In this document: positions 1 through 8,069 of the stretch, piece by piece | Layout: each line of letters starts with the position of its first letter | Numbering within the stretch: position 1 is the first letter of the stretch | Assembly: GCF_000686805.1 (NCBI RefSeq) | Contig: NZ_KK366017.1 | Coordinates: forward strand, 124,001-188,000 | Source of the DNA: Bacillus sp. UNC41MFS5 | GTDB taxonomy: Bacteria > Bacillota > Bacilli > Bacillales_B > DSM-18226 | DNA length: 64,000 nucleotides | Direction: 5' to 3' | The notes under the pieces: generated by a model | The model's database searches: none | The model's input: the letters and a program-made list of their open reading frames with translations, nothing else | What the model was told of the DNA's origin: nothing | Program-made: the position numbers and the translations under genes

Positions 1-961
1 AAACAGTAGTAAGCCGTTCAAATGGTTCATTTTCTTTCATCATTTTGATCAATGTATATGCAATGGTTTCACCCATTTCAAAAAGAGGTAAAGACATGGT
101 CGTTAACGTTGGATTGGTAAACTGTGACATTTCGATCCCGTCAAACCCAATGACTGAAATATCTTCAGGAACTTTTAAATTCAGGTCGGTACATGCCTGT
201 ATCACATGGGCAGCAGCTAAATCGTTATAGGTTGTGATTGCTGTCACTTGTTTCTTTACCAATTCCTCCGTAAATTTATGGACTCCTGTATTATCAACTT
301 CTACATACTTAATTAACTCCTCATCGATCGGAATACGAAATTCATTCAAGGCCTTCTTATAACCTTGTGACCTTTGAATATTACTATGAGCACTCGATGG
401 GCCAACAATGATGCCGATTTTGGAGTGCCCCTTTTTAATAAGATGCTTTGCAGCCTTATATCCTCCAAAGTGTGCATCCACAACCACACAAGCAGCGCCA
501 TTTACATCTAAATCACGGTTCAATAGAACAACAGGTGATATTCGAGGGATTAATTTCATTAAATTCGGCTCATCAAGTCTTGGACTACATAAAATCATTC
601 CATCTACATTGTAGTTTTGAGACAGTTGAATAAACGAGTTTTCAAGTTCGATCTCCTCTTCCGTTGTCATGAGAAACATATTTAACTGGTTTGCTCGAAG
701 AGTCCGTTCAATTCCTTTGACAATTTGCGCAAAGAACGGATTGGCAATATCAGGTAAAAGAACAGCAACCATATTGGTTTTTCTTGTAACCATACTTCTT
801 GCTTGAAGACTTGGTTGAAATCCATGTTTCTCAATAATTCGTAGTACTTGTTTTCGGGTTGTTTCGTTGACTTCAGGTTTATTATTTAGAACCCTGGAAA
901 TCGTTTGCCGTGATACCCCGGCTAATTTGGCAATGTCATTAATCGTTAATTTTTTTCCCAT
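1..961 (-). CDS. LacI family transcriptional regulator (3' end beyond window)
   Basis: The N-terminus reads MGKKLTINDIAKLAGVSRQT, a typical LacI helix-turn-helix followed by a hinge helix (SRVLNNKPEV), then a periplasmic-binding-protein-like effector domain. The C-terminus lies beyond base 1. I chose ATG at 961 because AGAGG sits about 11 bases upstream; an in-frame ATG at 970 has the same AGAGG only 2 bases away. The gene diverges from the M24 peptidase gene, and lac-like palindromes lie between them, so it probably represses that promoter and its own. The inducer is unknown; the neighbouring iolB remnant hints at a sugar or sugar acid. Confidence 0.9.
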   Translation of the reverse strand, partial: MGKKLTINDIAKLAGVSRQTISRVLNNKPEVNETTRKQVLRIIEKHGFQPSLQARSMVTRKTNMVAVLLPDIANPFFAQIVKGIERTLRANQLNMFLMTTEEEIELENSFIQLSQNYNVDGMILCSPRLDEPNLMKLIPRISPVVLLNRDLDVNGAACVVVDAHFGGYKAAKHLIKKGHSKIGIIVGPSSAHSNIQRSQGYKKALNEFRIPIDEELIKYVEVDNTGVHKFTEELVKKQVTAITTYNDLAAAHVIQACTDLNLKVPEDISVIGFDGIEMSQFTNPTLTTMSLPLFEMGETIAYTLIKMMKENEPFERLTTV

Positions 962-1026
962 TTCATTCATATCCTCTTGTGAACGCTCTTATTTTTTTAC
1001 ATTCACATTACCACATATTTTGTACC

Positions 1027-1042
1027 ATGTGAACGGTAACAA
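1027..1042. promoter_or_regulatory. LacI-type operator O1
   Basis: ATGTGAACGGTAACAA is an imperfect palindrome around a central CG, nearly identical to the site at 1167-1182. It lies between the divergent regulator and peptidase genes, 66 bases upstream of the regulator start, and suits autoregulation. A half-site, TTGTGAACG, recurs at 977-985. Confidence 0.6.
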
Positions 1043-1132
1043 TTTATTAAAACTAACATTAACACCTGTTATATATGGCCGTCAACCTATTTTTAGAAAA
1101 TTATATTTTTTTAAAAAAATTCTTGAAAGCGC

Positions 1133-1161
1133 TTGACGAAACCTTTTTGTTTAACTTATCT
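1133..1161 (+). promoter_or_regulatory. Sigma-A promoter of the M24 peptidase gene, with cre-like overlap
   Basis: TTGACG at 1133-1138 and TTATCT at 1156-1161 are separated by 17 bases, a good sigma-A promoter. The -35 box overlaps TTGAAAGCGCTTGACG (1123-1138), whose core resembles a CcpA cre site but lacks its conserved right end, so carbon catabolite control is only possible. Confidence 0.55.
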
Positions 1162-1166
1162 TGGAA

Positions 1167-1182
1167 TTGTGAACGATAACAA
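1167..1182. promoter_or_regulatory. LacI-type operator O2
   Basis: TTGTGAACGATAACAA begins 5 bases downstream of the -10 box, the classical position for a LacI roadblock. It matches O1 in 14 of 16 positions and resembles the E. coli lac operator. Confidence 0.65.
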
Positions 1183-1244
1183 TTTTCAATTTAATTTTTG
1201 CAGGAAGATCTTAGGCTCTCACAAAACGAATGGAGGAATTACAG

Positions 1245-2417
1245 ATGACAGTTGGAGTATTAACGACAGAATTTGAGACAAGATTAGCACGTACAAGGGA
1301 ACAAATGAAGCAGCAGGGGATCGACGTTCTCTTTGTCTATAGTGATGAGTACCATCCAGGGTATTCCTTTTATTATACAGGTTTCCGTACGATTAACTGT
1401 ATTGAAGAATCTGCACATGCCCTTTTTATCCCTTTAGAAGGTGAAATCCAGGCATTCTTAGGAAACCTGAATCGTTTCGCTGCTAAACGTTTCTCATATA
1501 TAAAGAATGTTAATAACATCTATGAAATGGAGAAGCTTTTACCGAAGTACGTAAGTGAGCTGCCTTATGAAGTGAAAACTGTTGGGGTAGTTGGGGAAGA
1601 ATTATTCCCAATCTCTTTATACCGTGAGATGGAAAAAGCATTTGTAAAAGAAGGCATAAAAATTGTAGATGCAGCTCACATTGTTGTAAAGGAGAGATTA
1701 TACAAGAGTAAGGCTGAATTGGATTTAATCCGTAAGGCAGGAAAATTGGCTGATGATAGTATTCTTGCGGCACTTGAGAAAGTAGACATCGGAAAAACGG
1801 AAATCGAACTATCTGCTATCGGTGAATATGTCACACGATCCCGCGGTGGGGAAATTGGTTCCGCTTATTTAGTGGTTTCTGGTCCTGAACATACGAATCT
1901 GCCTACTTGGAGACCGATGGAGCGTAAAATTGAACGCGGTGATTATGTATGGTTTGATTTTAATCCTATGGTTGAGGGATACTGTTCCGATACTGGCATT
2001 ACAGTTGCCATGGAGGGTGCTACAGCAGAACAAATCAGAATCATGAATTTCGCCTATGACACCAATCAACGGATGGTTGAATTCATAAAGCCGGGAATGA
2101 CAGGTAAACAATTGTTCCAGGAAACACTTCGCCTCTGTGAAAACGCCGGACTTGCTGACTACTTCCTTCCATATACAAAAGGAATGAGAGCGATTGGCCA
2201 TGGAGTTGGTCTGGAAGTCGTGGAAACACCAGATTTAGGACCGAACAGCGATTTCGTTTTCGAGCCAACTATGTGTTTTGGAATTAAATTCGACCTTCAT
2301 GGCTTCGATTTTGGCGGTGTCCGAGTAGAACCAACCGTCATCATTACTGAAAACGGTGCAGAACCTGTGAACGACCTCAGAGGAATGAGAGCAAAATACG
2401 AAGCTAACCGCAGATAA
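1245..2417 (+). CDS. M24 family aminopeptidase/creatinase-like protein
   Basis: This 390-residue protein has an N-terminal creatinase-type domain and a C-terminal pita-bread fold. Metal ligands of the M24 family are visible: Asp in WFDFNP, Asp in YCSDTG, His in GHGVGL and Glu in GVRVEP. The Glu normally present in an IEPG-type motif appears to be replaced (MCFGIKFDLHG), so the metal site may be altered as in creatinase; function could be amidinohydrolase or dipeptidase. ATG 1245 is preferred over ATG 1230 because GGAGG (1232-1236) is correctly spaced only for 1245. It is the first gene of a LacI-controlled unit that also contained iolB. Confidence 0.85.
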   Translation: MTVGVLTTEFETRLARTREQMKQQGIDVLFVYSDEYHPGYSFYYTGFRTINCIEESAHALFIPLEGEIQAFLGNLNRFAAKRFSYIKNVNNIYEMEKLLPKYVSELPYEVKTVGVVGEELFPISLYREMEKAFVKEGIKIVDAAHIVVKERLYKSKAELDLIRKAGKLADDSILAALEKVDIGKTEIELSAIGEYVTRSRGGEIGSAYLVVSGPEHTNLPTWRPMERKIERGDYVWFDFNPMVEGYCSDTGITVAMEGATAEQIRIMNFAYDTNQRMVEFIKPGMTGKQLFQETLRLCENAGLADYFLPYTKGMRAIGHGVGLEVVETPDLGPNSDFVFEPTMCFGIKFDLHGFDFGGVRVEPTVIITENGAEPVNDLRGMRAKYEANRR

Positions 2418-2506
2418 AAAGAAAAATCATGAAAGTGTATGCAGACTGTTATGGATGTAACAGTCTGCATGTGTATAAGAGCGTTTTGGAAAGGAGAAAC
2501 CATAAA

Positions 2507-3154
2507 ATGGATCGATTTTATAAAGCAAAAGAAAGCAATGGCTATCAGGACATTTTCCCTGAAGATAGTCCTTTATTAAAATACTTAGCCTTTGGAAAAA
2601 TTTCTTTAAAGGAAGGCCAGGAATACACGAGCTAGACCCATGGCTTTGAAACCGCACTTGTTCTGATAAAGGGCAGGGCAACGGTATCGTGTGAGGGTCA
2701 AACATGGGAACATCTTGGTGGAAGAGAAAATGTATTTCATGAGAAGGCCACAACCGTTTATATCCCTTGTCAATCAGAGTATGTAATTCGAGCGCAAACG
2801 GAATCGGATGATCCTGGGCGAAACTTTTAATCATCCAGGACAATGGTCGAGCTATCCACCCCATAAGCATGACGGGGAGCATTATCCAGAAGAACCAAAC
2901 CTTGAGGAAATCTATCATTATCAAGCGAATCCTGAACAAGGATTTGGCGTGCAGCTAAACTACACAAAAGGCGGCTCCATTGATGATGCCTATATCATTC
3001 GGAATGGAGACAGTTTTGCCATCGATAAGGGCTACCATCCAGTAAATGCTGCGGGGGATATCAAATCTATTATTTGTGGTTTATGGCTGGACAGGGGAGG
3101 ACCTTGAGACCATATGATGACCCTGACCATAAATGGGTTCATTCTTTAACCTAG
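2507..3154 (+). pseudogene. iolB: Disrupted 5-deoxy-glucuronate isomerase gene (iolB)
   Basis: IolB isomerises 5-deoxy-glucuronate in myo-inositol breakdown. The reading starts at ATG 2507 after AAGGAG. It hits an in-frame TAG at 2633, shifts frame near 2805, where roughly 50 residues of the usual protein are also missing, and shifts back near 3100. The C-terminal part is unmistakable: WSSYPPHKHD, EEIYHYQ, GYHPV and, in the original frame, RPYDDPDHKW. Family members are about 270 residues, whereas only about 215 codons remain. With three lesions plus a deletion, the gene is dead rather than a single sequencing error. Confidence 0.85.
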
Positions 3155-3166
3155 ATAACGATGGGA

Positions 3167-3202
3167 AATAGACATAGCCAGTTTTATCCTGCTATGTCTA
3201 TT
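3167..3202. terminator. Hairpin between iolB remnant and LRR gene
   Basis: AATAGACATAGC pairs with GCTATGTCTATT across a 12-base loop. It lies between two converging genes; there is no long T-run, so termination is likely but unproven. Confidence 0.45.
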
Positions 3203-3234
3203 ATGGCTGTTGTTGAGTTTACAAAAAAGCAAAG

Positions 3235-4089
3235 TTATCTAGTTTGTTTTACCCAATGATCAAAACTTTTCCATTTATGTGAGTAATGCTTTTTGCTATC
3301 GAAATAAACATAGTCAATATGAAAACATGGAGTAACGTCTCCATTTACCACATTGGTTTTTGCAAAAACAAAATGCTTTAAATGAGGGAGACTCTGAACA
3401 AATTCTATTGAAGGAATGTCACCGCATTTAAGAAGGAAAAGGGTTTCTAGTGATGATAAATATTGAAGTGGTGACAAATTCACGATTTTTTTGCACGAGT
3501 CTATTTCTAATCGTGTTAACGAGGAATGTAACTGTTCTATATCCCCTAAGTCTGTTAATCGATTTAAATAGCTTAATTCCAGTTCCTTTAAACTTTGCAG
3601 GCTGCCAATTCCTCTAAGTGAGTATACATTTGATTTTGTGATCATCAGGGATTTGAGACTTTGAAAGCTGGTCAGTTCCTGTAGATTTCCCAGCTTAGGA
3701 GTATACTGCCACAGACTTAATTCTTTTAGATTGGGAAGATGACTAAGTCCTTTAATTCTTTCGCTCCAATATAAGGAAAGAAATTCAAGATGTGGAAATC
3801 GGCTTAAATCGATCTCTTTGTTTCCAATGGCAGCTGTCAATTCAGTTAGACTTAATCCTTTAAGGTCTTTTAAATAATATAAGCCCGCTATATCTTTTAA
3901 ATAACGGCTATCAAGAGTTATGTAATCAACGGTTGGACATTCACATAAAAAATTCAAATCTTTCCCTGTATAATGGGAATCCGTTATATCTAGTTGAGTA
4001 ATTTGGTGATCATTAATATATTTTATCTGTTCATTAATATTATCCTTAACTGCTAAAACTACTTTCCCTTTTTCTGTTTGTATTTTCAT
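3235..4089 (-). CDS. Leucine-rich repeat protein
   Basis: The roughly 284-residue product contains about six LRR units of the type LxxLxxLxLxxC/N in its central part (for example PHLEFLSLYWSERIKGLSHL and LPNLKELSLW). There is no signal peptide or membrane segment, so a cytosolic protein-interaction scaffold is likely. I start at ATG 4089 (MKIQTEKGK), which has GGGTGAGTG just upstream; TTG 4119 would add ten poorly supported residues. Its promoter region holds a copy of the operator used by the sugar regulon further on. The biological role is unknown. Confidence 0.7.
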   Translation of the reverse strand: MKIQTEKGKVVLAVKDNINEQIKYINDHQITQLDITDSHYTGKDLNFLCECPTVDYITLDSRYLKDIAGLYYLKDLKGLSLTELTAAIGNKEIDLSRFPHLEFLSLYWSERIKGLSHLPNLKELSLWQYTPKLGNLQELTSFQSLKSLMITKSNVYSLRGIGSLQSLKELELSYLNRLTDLGDIEQLHSSLTRLEIDSCKKIVNLSPLQYLSSLETLFLLKCGDIPSIEFVQSLPHLKHFVFAKTNVVNGDVTPCFHIDYVYFDSKKHYSHKWKSFDHWVKQTR

Positions 4090-4148
4090 ATCACTCACCC
4101 ACATAAGAATAGTTTTCAAAAATTGTAGTCGTTTACCCTGGATACAAT

Positions 4149-4162
4149 TGCAATCGATTACA
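4149..4162. promoter_or_regulatory. LacI-type operator of the TGTAATCGATTACA class
   Basis: TGCAATCGATTACA differs by one base from the palindrome repeated around 8020, 9258, 9475 and 14521. It lies 60 bases upstream of the LRR gene start. Either that gene belongs to the sugar regulon or the site is left from a lost neighbour. Confidence 0.5.
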
Positions 4163-4354
4163 TTTACCTATTTGACTTTGCCATTTCTGCTTTTACAAAC
4201 TCAGTATAATAACTTATATAATATTCTGATTTTTATGTCCAACTCATGCTAAACGAATTTTTCTTTCATTCGAAATCGACTTTCTTCCTTTGAGAACCCC
4301 ATTTAATACTTTTAGACAAGCCCGTCATAATTTTTTTGTTTTTTGTGTGAAAGA

Positions 4355-4385
4355 AAGCCGACAGATACAATTGTCCTGTCGGCTT
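4355..4385 (-). terminator. Intrinsic terminator after HAD remnant
   Basis: AAGCCGACAG pairs with CTGTCGGCTT. Read on the minus strand it is followed by TTTCTTTC, which suits termination downstream of the HAD fragment. The remaining 4163-4354 stretch shows no gene. Confidence 0.6.
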
Positions 4386-4436
4386 ATTGAAATTAGACCA
4401 TAGATATGGACTGTTTTTTGAGGTTAAACACCTTAT

Positions 4437-4735
4437 TTAAAGCCAAGATAACCCCATCATGATCTTATCCTCTGTCACGAATTCAGCACTTTCCTTCACA
4501 CATTCAGGCGCATTCCCCATTGCAATCCCAAGTCCCGCTGCTTCTAACATCCCAATGTCATTTGCGCCGTTACCAATCGTTACGACTTCTTCAGGGGATA
4601 TCCCCAGGTGGGTGATGACTGGTAAAATCCCGGTCAATTTTGATCCCTTCGGAAATACCTCCAAGCGCTGCTGCGTCCTTTGCTGTTTCCTGCAAAATGA
4701 CCCGCTGCTTCTGGTTTACATAAAGTACTAACCGA
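4437..4735 (-). pseudogene. Fragment of Cof-type HAD phosphatase
   Basis: The C-terminal HAD motifs GNGANDIGMLEAAGLGIAMG are clear, preceded in another frame by an upstream piece (RVILQETAKDAAALE) that joins through a frameshift near 4660. The N-terminal catalytic DxD half is missing, and the extreme C-terminus ends in an unrelated sequence. Cof phosphatases are about 260-290 residues, so this is a decayed fragment. It abuts an oppositely oriented hydrolase fragment at about 4735-4777, indicating a rearrangement junction. Confidence 0.7.
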
Positions 4736-5040
4736 TGTGCATCGCTGAAAGAGAGGAAGAAGATCGAAATAATAGTTTGCAAGCGATTATTGAATCCTAC
4801 CAATCTCTGTTATTGGAGCCTTTTCAAGTATATATCAAAATGCTTTCAGTCCCTGCATTCCTATTAGCGGCAGAACATGGAGATACCATTCGTGAAAACG
4901 AACTTCGGGTTTTGAAAACGATCAACCCTTCGATGCAGGTTGAAAGGGTTAAAGGAGTAAGCCACATGGTGTATAAAGATGCACCAGAACAAACAGTTGA
5001 TTATATTGTTTCATTTATAGAAGGAATTACAAAAAAATAA
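4735..5040 (+). pseudogene. C-terminal fragment of an alpha/beta hydrolase, possibly N-formylmaleamate deformylase (NicD-like)
   Basis: From about 4777 the reading matches the last third of an alpha/beta hydrolase: VPAFLLAAEHGD carries the acid region and VKGVSHMVYKDAP the catalytic His. The nucleophile elbow half is absent. It ends 15 bases before a NicX-like dioxygenase gene; in nicotinate degradation the next enzyme after NicX is the alpha/beta hydrolase NicD, so this is a plausible remnant of it. The NicD assignment is inferred from position only. A short intact protein of 101 residues could be made but would lack a catalytic serine. Confidence 0.6.
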
Positions 5041-5055
5041 ACGAGGTGTTAATAA

Positions 5056-6096
5056 ATGACTGTTGAATTTCAAGAAATGGTTTCTCTGTTTAAAAAACAA
5101 CTTGAATTGTGTAAATTAAAGCGGTCTGAAACGATGGCGGTATTAACCTCGGGCGAGATTAGAGCAGATTATGCGAAAGCGTTCCTGACGGCAGCTTCCG
5201 AGATCGGGGCGAACGCCTTTGAATTGAAACTGCCGCCAGCTAAACAAGGAGCTTCTGGTTCGTTTGGCATTACACCGTTAACCGATAACCGAGTCGCAGT
5301 TGAATGCTTGAAGAAGGCCGACCTTGTTATTGACTTAGTTCTCCTCCTTTTTTCTAAAGAACAATTGGAACTGCAGGATGCAGGAGTAAGAATTCTGTTG
5401 GTTGTCGAACCTTTCGATGTAATTAAAAGAATGTTTCCAAAGGAAAGCGACAAAGAGAGAGTTCTATATGCAACCCAATTATTAAGGAATGCAAAAGAAT
5501 TAAGATTCACCAATAAGGCGGGCAGCGATGTTACCTATCAGCTAGGTCAATATCCAATCCTTACGGAATACGGTTTTGCTGATGAACCAGGCAGATGGGA
5601 CCACTTGCCAAGTTGTTTTTCTGCTGCCACATCTAATGATGGCGGAGTTGACGGGGTAGTAGTTTTGGATAAAGGGGACATATTTTTCCCGTTTAACCGA
5701 TATTTTCAAGACCAAGTAAAGTTAACGATAAAAGGTGGATTTGTTACGGGCATTGAAGGCGGTTTTGACGCCATGCTGATGCGGGATTATATCGAAAGTT
5801 TTAATGACCCGCGAGCTTACGCGATATCCCACATTGGCTGGGGACTTAACGAAAGGGCACAATGGCATAGTCTCGCTTTCGATGATCAAGTGTTTGGCAT
5901 GGATGGGCGTGCCTTTTATGGAAATGTCTTATTCTCCTTGGGGCCAAACTCTGAATTAGGGGGGAACAACGATACCCCATGCCATCTTGATTTACCAATG
6001 AAAAATTGTACGTTATACCTGGACGGCAAGTTAATTGTTAAAGATGGAGACATTGTGATCGATGAAATGAAAGCTGCTAAACCACAGCTGGCTTGA
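5056..6096 (+). CDS. nicX: 2,5-dihydroxypyridine 5,6-dioxygenase-like protein
   Basis: The 346-residue length and overall pattern fit the M29-like NicX family, which opens the ring of 2,5-dihydroxypyridine with Fe(II) to give N-formylmaleamate in nicotinate breakdown. His259 (SHIGWG), His310 and Asp312 (PCHLDLP) reproduce the family's H-x(50)-H-x-D iron triad. The frame is intact, unlike its neighbours. AGGTG precedes ATG 5056. Linked remnants of an alpha/beta hydrolase and a permease support a former pyridine pathway, but an aminopeptidase-like activity on another substrate cannot be excluded. Confidence 0.7.
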   Translation: MTVEFQEMVSLFKKQLELCKLKRSETMAVLTSGEIRADYAKAFLTAASEIGANAFELKLPPAKQGASGSFGITPLTDNRVAVECLKKADLVIDLVLLLFSKEQLELQDAGVRILLVVEPFDVIKRMFPKESDKERVLYATQLLRNAKELRFTNKAGSDVTYQLGQYPILTEYGFADEPGRWDHLPSCFSAATSNDGGVDGVVVLDKGDIFFPFNRYFQDQVKLTIKGGFVTGIEGGFDAMLMRDYIESFNDPRAYAISHIGWGLNERAQWHSLAFDDQVFGMDGRAFYGNVLFSLGPNSELGGNNDTPCHLDLPMKNCTLYLDGKLIVKDGDIVIDEMKAAKPQLA

Positions 6097-6261
6097 TTGA
6101 CTAAACTAAATATTCCCTTGTGGTAAAAGGATGATTTTGTATCACTGAATATGGAAAAAACTGAATAAAGATGGAATCACTCTACTGCAATTTAATACAA
6201 CTTCTTTGCGAGAGATGGTACTTTTTAAAGAAATTATGAACATTAAACGGAGGTATGTATT

Positions 6262-7669
6262 TTGAGCAACCAAACGGTTAAGATGAAAGAACATTCTTCA
6301 ATTGAAATACGCGGTGTCGATATGATTCCGGAGAATGAGCGGAATTCAAAGGCATCCAATGTGTTCTACGTCCTATGTGGTTCGCAGTTTGCTTTTGGCA
6401 TTATGGCAATCGGTTCATTACCGATTGTGTTCGGACTTGGCTGGTGGGCAGCATTCTGGGCAATGACGGTGGGGCTTGCGTTTGGCTCCATTGCAATCGG
6501 ACCAATTTCCATTTTGTCACAGAGAACAGGTACGAATGGAGCACTAGCAAGTGGAGCACATTTTGGGGTAAAGGGCCTTATTATTGGTTCGTTTCTTAAT
6601 ATTGTAATAGCGATTGGTTTCTAAGCTCTTATGGTTTGGACAGGGGCTCAAGCCTTCGTCGCGGGAGGTCACCGGTTGTTTGGCTGGTCAGAAGGAACCG
6701 GTACATTATTGATAGGGTGTATCATCGTCAGTGTCATAACCGCAATAGTAGCAATAATGGGTCATAAAGTAGTAGTTTTGTTTGAAAAAATAGGAACCTA
6801 CCTGGTAGGAAGTATTGTCATTATGTCTATGTTTATATTTGCTTCAAAGTTCAACGTTAGTTACGAAGGTGGTCATTATGTATTAGGTGGTTTTTGGCCG
6901 ACTTGGGCACTCGCCATGCTGGTAATCGCTTCGGTTCCTATTTCGTATGCACCATTTGTTGGGGATTATAGCCGATATATTCCCAATAGTCATAGTTCGA
7001 CGAAATTGGCAGGGGCCACATCCCTGGGAATGTTTGTCGGGTGTTGGTTAGCAATGGTACCTGCAGCATTTATGATGTCAACGGTGAAGGATTTATCTAC
7101 CCCATTCGTAAAAGGAATTATTGGGGGGCTCCATCATGGTATCGCTCCAATTACAATTGCAGGGATATTTGGTGCTCTGCCGTTGTGTTTATACAGTGCC
7201 GGACTTTCTCTCGAATCCCTCGGATGGACGCTTAAACGGGTAACACCCACCATAATTATGGAAATTGTCGGTTTTCTCTTGGTATTTATCGGAGTTCAAG
7301 ATGTGTCCAATATGATACACCTAATCGACGGGTTTGTTATTATTATTATTATCGTGGGTGTGTCACCTTGGTTAGCGATCAATCTTGTCGGACATTACTT
7401 GGTAAAAGGGCGGTATAAACCATTAGTTTTACACAATAGTTCTACGTCAAGCAGCTATTGGTACTCTAGGATTTAACATACCTGCTATTATTTCATGGAC
7501 GATTGGATTGATTGTGGGATTGTTGTTTACAAGTACCAGCATTTTCACCGGTCCATTCGTATCTGTCGTCGGCGGCATTGATTTAAGTTTTACTTCATCT
7601 GCGCTTGTTGGGGCGATTGTACTACGCTTTAACGAATTTGTTTCCATATCGTTCAAGAGAAGTATCTAG
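6262..7669 (+). pseudogene. Disrupted NCS1 family permease gene
   Basis: The translated pieces form one NCS1 (purine-cytosine permease-like) transporter: an N-terminal IEIRGVDMIPENER segment, about 12 hydrophobic helices and the conserved PFVGDYSRYIP. Translation would start at TTG 6262 after CGGAGG. An in-frame TAA at 6622-6624 interrupts helix 3, and a frameshift near 7440 displaces the last 75 residues, which continue cleanly (FNIPAIISWTIG) to TAG 7667. Next to nicX it probably imported a pyridine or related nucleobase-like compound. Two lesions make it non-functional. Confidence 0.85.
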
Positions 7670-7732
7670 TGAAGTTGCTGAGAATATAGTTCCTTAAATT
7701 ATTTCGGGAAGTCATTAATTTTATGATGGTAG

Positions 7733-7763
7733 ACGAACTTCTTTTTAAAAGGAGTTCGTTTTT
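7733..7763 (+). terminator. Intrinsic terminator after NCS1 pseudogene
   Basis: ACGAACTTC pairs with GGAGTTCGT (one mismatch), followed by TTTTATT. Confidence 0.6.
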
Positions 7764-8019
7764 ATTAGGGATGATTCTGTTTTTTATTGGAATATTTTCA
7801 AGGGGGTAAAGCGAATGGGAAAAACATTACATTTGGGGCCGCAAAAAATTTCAAAAGTCCCTGCACCAGTCCAATTCCATAGGTGGCCAATCTGGCGCTG
7901 CTGCGGGGAATACTCAAACCTATTTTAAAGGGTTTTTGTGTTATTCAATTTTCTAGGAATGAGACAGTTTGTATACAATGTCCTTTTTTTCATTTACGTA
8001 AAGTTATTGTATTTATTCA
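7764..8019. other. Gene-poor stretch with a possible gene remnant
   Basis: An AAGGGGG site precedes ATG 7815 and a 37-codon reading (MGKTLHLGPQKISKVP...). The neighbouring frame reads IGGQSGAAAGN, which looks protein-like, so this may be the start of a truncated, frameshifted gene. I do not recognise the family. Nothing else is evident. Confidence 0.3.
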
Positions 8020-8033
8020 TGTAATCGATTACA
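8020..8033. promoter_or_regulatory. LacI-type operator upstream of the regulator gene
   Basis: TGTAATCGATTACA is a perfect 14-base palindrome, 36 bases before the start of the LacI regulator gene, so it probably mediates autoregulation. Confidence 0.75.
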
Positions 8034-8069
8034 ATAAATGTAAACGAACACTGAAGGGGAAAGCAATAC

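Noticed and set aside
1123..1138. cre site (CcpA) over the peptidase promoter
   Set aside because: The core fits, but the conserved right end of the cre consensus is missing, so I mention it only as a possibility.
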